Origin: Calditrichia bacterium
GTDB taxonomy: Bacteria; Calditrichota; Calditrichia; RBG-13-44-9; J075
Assembly (NCBI GenBank): GCA_028284445.1
Contig: JANQRS010000064.1
Span: forward strand, 1 to 56,051
Length of the DNA stretch: 56,051 nucleotides
Direction: 5' to 3'
The notes beneath the pieces were generated by a model that worked only from the letters and a program-made list of their open reading frames with translations, ran no database searches and was not told the DNA's origin. Shown piece after piece: positions 52,549 to 56,051 of this stretch (position 1 is its first letter; every line of letters begins with the position of its first letter). The position numbers and the translations under genes are program-made.

Positions 52549-53256
52549 TTATTGGTTGTTGCCCAAAATGCGGGATTGAAGATCCTTATAGGTGTTGGCA
52601 GCTTTCTTGGTGCCGTATTCCAGTTCATCAAGAGAGCCATCTTCTTTCACATTCCAGATGGACATGGTGTCCAGCGATACTTCATCACCCAGCAGAATCT
52701 GGTTGTTTCCGCGACCAAATTCAAGACGAAAGTTGATTAACTTCAGCTTACGGCGATCGAAGAAAGACTTCAATACCGCATTTACCTTGGTCGCAATACG
52801 GGTAATACTGGTCATTTCCTTGCGATCACAGAGACCAAGCGCATAGGCGTGATACTCATTGATCATTGGCATATCTTCGCTGCCGTTCTTGAAATACATT
52901 TCGACTACCGGAAATTCCAGCACTTTGCCAGCTTCGATACCGAAACGTTCAGCCAGCTGACGTGAACTTACGTTGTATACGGTCACCACAATTGGAATCA
53001 TATCAAGCTTCCGAGCCAGGAAGCTCTTGGCGTCTACCGTTTTGATAAAGTGCGACGGCACATTATAACTTTCCAGGTATTCAAATACAAAGGCGGAAAT
53101 AGCATTATTGATGGCTGCTTTATCCGACATGGTTTCTTTTTTCTTACCGGGCACCAGTGGAAACGCATCTGACAGCGTTAAAACCACCTGATCGCTCTGG
53201 TTTGTTGCATACACTTTCTTACTGGATCCTTCAACAAGCATTTCTTGAATATCCAC
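52549..53256 (-). CDS. purC: PurC-like (SAICAR synthetase fold) protein with altered substrate residues
   Basis: This 235-residue protein aligns with E. coli PurC, as I recall it, without a gap over about 200 residues. It keeps Lys13, Glu179 and Asp191 (ATP/Mg side), but differs at positions I recall as CAIR contacts: Tyr94 for Arg94, Gln100 for Ser100, Ser199 for Arg199. It also has Arg177 for Lys177 and Ser11 for Lys11. The family signature GDEFSPDGSRLW reads GDEVSLDTMSIW. Start GTG with CGGAGGA. Being between purB and psd argues for a purine role, yet the changes suggest a divergent or different substrate. Confidence 0.8.
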   Translation of the reverse strand: MDIQEMLVEGSSKKVYATNQSDQVVLTLSDAFPLVPGKKKETMSDKAAINNAISAFVFEYLESYNVPSHFIKTVDAKSFLARKLDMIPIVVTVYNVSSRQLAERFGIEAGKVLEFPVVEMYFKNGSEDMPMINEYHAYALGLCDRKEMTSITRIATKVNAVLKSFFDRRKLKLINFRLEFGRGNNQILLGDEVSLDTMSIWNVKEDGSLDELEYGTKKAANTYKDLQSRILGNNQ

Positions 53257-53271
53257 AGTCTGTCCTCCGTT

Positions 53272-54567
53272 TTAAATCAGTCCGTATCGTTTAAAGGATA
53301 CATTGACGTTTTTTAGTCTATTTTCAACATTACATATTTCTTCTAATTCTTCAATCGTCAGATGCGTTGTTACTTCCGCATCGTTTTTCAGTTCCGTTAA
53401 CAAATCTGAATCGCCGTTCCAAACGGTCATTGCGCAGCGCTGCACGAGTCGATAGGCATCTTCGCGACTGACACCGGCGTCGACCAACCGTAATAATATC
53501 GACTGAGAGAAAACCAGTCCGCGACCAGAGTCGAGATTGCGGCGCATGTTGTCCGCGTGCACCACCATACCGTCCAGCAAAAAGCGCGTCTTCTCAAGCA
53601 TATAAAATACGGTAATTGTTGAATCTGGCAAAATTACCCGTTCAACGGATGAATGAGAGATGTCGCGCTCATGCCAGAGAGCAACATTTTCAAGGGCTGC
53701 AACCAGGTTGCCCCGCAGCAGACGGGCCATGCCGGAAATACGCTCGGAAAGGATCGGATTCTTCTTATGCGGCATCGCTGAAGACCCTTTTTGACGGGAA
53801 CCGAAGGGCTCTTCCATCTCCAGAACCTCGGTGCGCTGCAAATGGCGAATCTCTACGGAAATCTTTTCCATGGTTGCCGCCAGAATGGACAGGGCAGCGA
53901 GGAATTCCGCATGGCGGTCGCGCTGAAGAATCTGGGTGGAAATTTCCGCTGGTTTCAGACCGAGGTTCTCGCAGACATACTCTTCCACAAAGGGGTCCAT
54001 ATGAGCAAAGGTGCCGACTGCCCCGGAAATTTTGCCGTAAGAAACCGTTTCAATTGCGCGCTTGAGGCGCTCACGATTGCGCAGCATCTCGCCATACCAG
54101 ACCAACAGCTTAAGGCCAAATGTGGTGGGCTCGGCATGAACCCCATGCGAACGTCCGATCATCACGGTATCTTTATAGCGTAGCGCCTGGCGCTTCAGCA
54201 CCTCGATGACGCTATCAACTTTTTCAAAAATCAATTCACCAGCCTGCTTCATCTGCACGGCCAGGGCAGTATCCAGCACATCCGATGATGTCATACCGTA
54301 ATGCACAAAGCGCGATGGTTCGCCAACGTATTCAGCAACATTGGTTAGAAAGGCGATGACATCATGATGAACTTCTGCTTCAATTTCCAGAATGCGCTTG
54401 ACTTCAAAATCACCTTTTTCGCGAATGACTTTCACTGCATCTTCAGGAATATTGCCCAATTTGGCCTGGGCCTCGCAGGCAAGTATTTCAATTTCGAGCC
54501 AAATGCGGAAGCGATTCTCATCTTCCCAAATGCGCCCGATCTCGGGCATTGTATATCTTTCTATCAT
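53272..54567 (-). CDS. purB: Adenylosuccinate lyase
   Basis: This 431-residue fumarase/aspartase superfamily enzyme cleaves SAICAR to AICAR and adenylosuccinate to AMP. The signature SSAMPHKKNPILSE with its catalytic Ser loop is intact, as is RSHGVHAEPTTFG with the catalytic His. The length is standard. It overlaps the upstream htrA gene by 4 nt and is 15 nt before the purC-like gene. Confidence 0.97.
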   Translation of the reverse strand: MIERYTMPEIGRIWEDENRFRIWLEIEILACEAQAKLGNIPEDAVKVIREKGDFEVKRILEIEAEVHHDVIAFLTNVAEYVGEPSRFVHYGMTSSDVLDTALAVQMKQAGELIFEKVDSVIEVLKRQALRYKDTVMIGRSHGVHAEPTTFGLKLLVWYGEMLRNRERLKRAIETVSYGKISGAVGTFAHMDPFVEEYVCENLGLKPAEISTQILQRDRHAEFLAALSILAATMEKISVEIRHLQRTEVLEMEEPFGSRQKGSSAMPHKKNPILSERISGMARLLRGNLVAALENVALWHERDISHSSVERVILPDSTITVFYMLEKTRFLLDGMVVHADNMRRNLDSGRGLVFSQSILLRLVDAGVSREDAYRLVQRCAMTVWNGDSDLLTELKNDAEVTTHLTIEELEEICNVENRLKNVNVSFKRYGLI

Positions 54568-55790
54568 CTCTTTCCTGGTCTCGGTGTAAGTTCAACATTA
54601 ATTCTCTCCCGTTCGCTGCCGCGAGCGACTACAAACGATACAACAGCCCCGACCTTCAGGTCCATATTGCGTAAGGCATCAATCATCTCATCACGATTGC
54701 GAATCGCGCGATCACCGATACCGACAACCACATCTTCTTCACGCAAACCTGCTCGAAATGCCGGGCTGCCCGGTTCAATATGGGTAATGATAGCACCCTC
54801 TGTGACCTTCAGGCGGAGCGCGGAAACAATATAAGGATTCAAGCTTTGGGCATCGTTAATACCAATCCAAACGTCGCGATTTACCCGCCCGGTTTCGCGA
54901 ATTTCCTTGACCAATTCCTTTAGCCGGTCAACGGGAATGGCAAAGCCAATTCCAACCGATCCTTCGCTATATTGACTTCCGGTGTAAATAAAGGTATTCA
55001 TGCCGATGATTTTGCCTTCGGCATTCACAAGCGGACCACCGCTGTTACCACGATTAATCGCAGCATCCGTTTGAATCATATCAAGGAACAGCTGTCCCTC
55101 GTCAGTGCGTCCCCAATCGCGATCGATAGCGCTTATCACGCCGACCGTGACCGTCGGTGTATCGTTCAGTTTAAAGAGTCCGAAAGGATTTCCAAGTGCA
55201 ATGACCCACTCGCCTACCAATAGATTATCGGAACGTCCGAACGGAATATAAGGGAAATCGTCGCCAGCGATCTTCAGCAGGGCAACATCGGTTTCCCGGT
55301 CACTGCCGATCAGACTGGCGTTATAGCGCCTGCCGCCGGTCATGGTCACCACAATTTCACTGGCGTTTTCAACCACATGATGATTGGACACCACATAGCC
55401 GTCAGCGGAAATGAGGAAGCCGGAACCGAGCGATTCAACTTTGCGGCGCATGGTGCGATTGCGATATAGCTCCGGGAAAAAATTCCGCCAGAGCGGATCG
55501 TCGAATGGGCTACGCCGCCGCACTTCCTGTACTTGGGTGACGTTGATTCCTACGACTGCCTGACTAACGCTCTTCACCGCCCGCGTGATGGCATTCTCGC
55601 GGGTATTGCTGATATTCTGATTGGCCATTGACAAGGGATCAACTGCAGCCGCTTCTTCCGCAGCTGGCTCTTGCGTTGACGGCGCTTCCGTTTCCTGACA
55701 GGCAGTAATCGAAAGGCAAATCAGTAATAATATTCCGACAAGGGAGATGTTCATTCTTCGTGGCGATGTCTCAGTTTCTTTAATGTCCAT
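54564..55790 (-). CDS. HtrA/DegS-like lipoprotein serine protease with one PDZ
   Basis: This 408-residue trypsin-like S1C protease has a lipoprotein signal (lipobox SITAC, Cys31), so it is membrane-anchored in the periplasm. The triad is His138 (SNHHVV), Asp168 (ETDVALL) and Ser250 (RGNSGGPL). One PDZ domain (about 305-400) with the RAGLREEDVV core follows. A single PDZ and short length resemble DegS more than DegP. An internal ATG at 55754 would shorten the signal peptide lead. It is the first gene of the minus-strand purine/phospholipid run. Confidence 0.93.
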   Translation of the reverse strand: MDIKETETSPRRMNISLVGILLLICLSITACQETEAPSTQEPAAEEAAAVDPLSMANQNISNTRENAITRAVKSVSQAVVGINVTQVQEVRRRSPFDDPLWRNFFPELYRNRTMRRKVESLGSGFLISADGYVVSNHHVVENASEIVVTMTGGRRYNASLIGSDRETDVALLKIAGDDFPYIPFGRSDNLLVGEWVIALGNPFGLFKLNDTPTVTVGVISAIDRDWGRTDEGQLFLDMIQTDAAINRGNSGGPLVNAEGKIIGMNTFIYTGSQYSEGSVGIGFAIPVDRLKELVKEIRETGRVNRDVWIGINDAQSLNPYIVSALRLKVTEGAIITHIEPGSPAFRAGLREEDVVVGIGDRAIRNRDEMIDALRNMDLKVGAVVSFVVARGSERERINVELTPRPGKR

Positions 55791-55822
55791 AATTCGGCGC
55801 TACTGTATTGCGCTTGCAAAGT

Positions 55823-55925
55823 GGAATACTGGAATTACCAATCTAGCACTTGCATCTTCTCGCGCTCTGCAGACCACATTTCGGCAGCGTGCTTGGCGAA
55901 TGGAATGTTGGAGTATTGGAATATT
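55823..55925. repeat. Scattered degenerate 8-mers of the GGAATNNT family
   Basis: GGAATACT and GGAATTAC at 55823-55838, then GGAATGTT, GGAGTATT, GGAATATT in register at 55902-55925. They share the word and 8-bp spacing with the terminal array in the opposite orientation. The gap upstream of htrA has no other recognisable element. Confidence 0.7.
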
Positions 55926-55957
55926 GAAAAAACTTGACGGCGTCGGGTGCGCGCGTA

Positions 55958-56051
55958 CATTCCATCATTCCATCATTCCATCATTCCATCATTCCATCAT
56001 TCCATCATTCCATCATTCCATCATTCCATCATTCCATCATTCCATCATTCC
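55958..56051. repeat. Perfect 8-bp tandem array (unit TCCATCAT)
   Basis: Error-free 8-bp repeat over 94 bases (11.75 copies) to the window edge. Read on the minus strand the unit is GGAATGAT, related to the degenerate 8-mers next to it. The identical 94-bp length to the array at 1-94 suggests that the end is set by assembly. Confidence 0.97.

Noticed and set aside
55791..55957. A purine or other riboswitch ahead of the htrA-purB-purC run.
   Set aside because: The leader holds only degenerate 8-mers and no conserved aptamer core or terminator/anti-terminator pair that I can see.

Overview
The window looks like one chromosomal contig from an uncultured member of the FCB group, most likely the Calditrichota/KSB1 side rather than Bacteroidota proper. 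Evidence for the FCB group: two secreted proteins end in the FPNPFNP-type C-terminal sorting domain (type IX secretion style), there is a Bacteroidota-style secreted RHS/YD protein, and the conjugation-type genes follow the virB/Bacteroides tra order. Evidence against Bacteroidota itself: many genes have strong Shine-Dalgarno sequences (AGGAGG class), TTG and GTG starts are common, and the clearest promoters are ordinary sigma-70 (TTGACA/TATAAA, 18-nt spacers). The phylum is an inference.

Layout. 1-381: 8-bp-period repeat arrays and the end of the first operon. 382-11910 (minus strand): a type IV secretion (T4SS) operon in the order coupling ATPase, VirB2, VirB3, VirB4, VirB5, VirB6, VirB8, VirB9, VirB10, a PKD-repeat lipoprotein, and an outer-membrane barrel resembling TraO. 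No relaxase, VirB11, VirB7 or VirB1 is visible. 12481-15191 (minus): a four-gene signalling cassette (a mini-protein resembling a histidine-kinase dimerisation domain without its histidine, a receiver-histidine kinase, a zinc-ribbon protein, and a receiver-PAS-cysteine protein). 15626-24121 (minus): housekeeping genes polA, mutS2, cvpA-like, yqeY-like, rpsU, a TPR protein and efp. 24433-31575 (plus): valS, a PEGA-repeat membrane protein, rarA and a small unassigned protein.

31680-43029: a surface/secreted block with a 1927-residue RHS protein (minus) that stops before the usual RHS core and toxin region, and two FG-GAP/propeller proteins (plus) with C-terminal sorting tails. 43122-46008 (minus): a GIY-YIG nuclease among palindromic repeats, an atypical short-chain dehydrogenase, tryptophan 2,3-dioxygenase and a lone receiver protein. 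46086-55790 (minus): gatB and gatA, then an htrA-purB-purC-like-psd-pssA-purS-purQ-DUF4321-tatA run that mixes purine synthesis with phosphatidylethanolamine synthesis. The window ends in a second perfect 8-bp tandem array.

The most interesting points are (i) the relaxase-less, tra-like T4SS operon with an embedded PKD lipoprotein and a coupling ATPase lacking the Walker B glutamate; (ii) a PurC homologue aligning without gaps to E. coli PurC but changed at the residues recalled as binding CAIR; (iii) a stand-alone pseudo-dimerisation protein with Ser at the phospho-His position; and (iv) several families of 7/8/10-bp-period degenerate intergenic arrays plus three dispersed palindromes at gene ends. 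No tRNA, rRNA, CRISPR array, IS element or integrase was recognised. All homology statements come from reading motifs; no database search was run.
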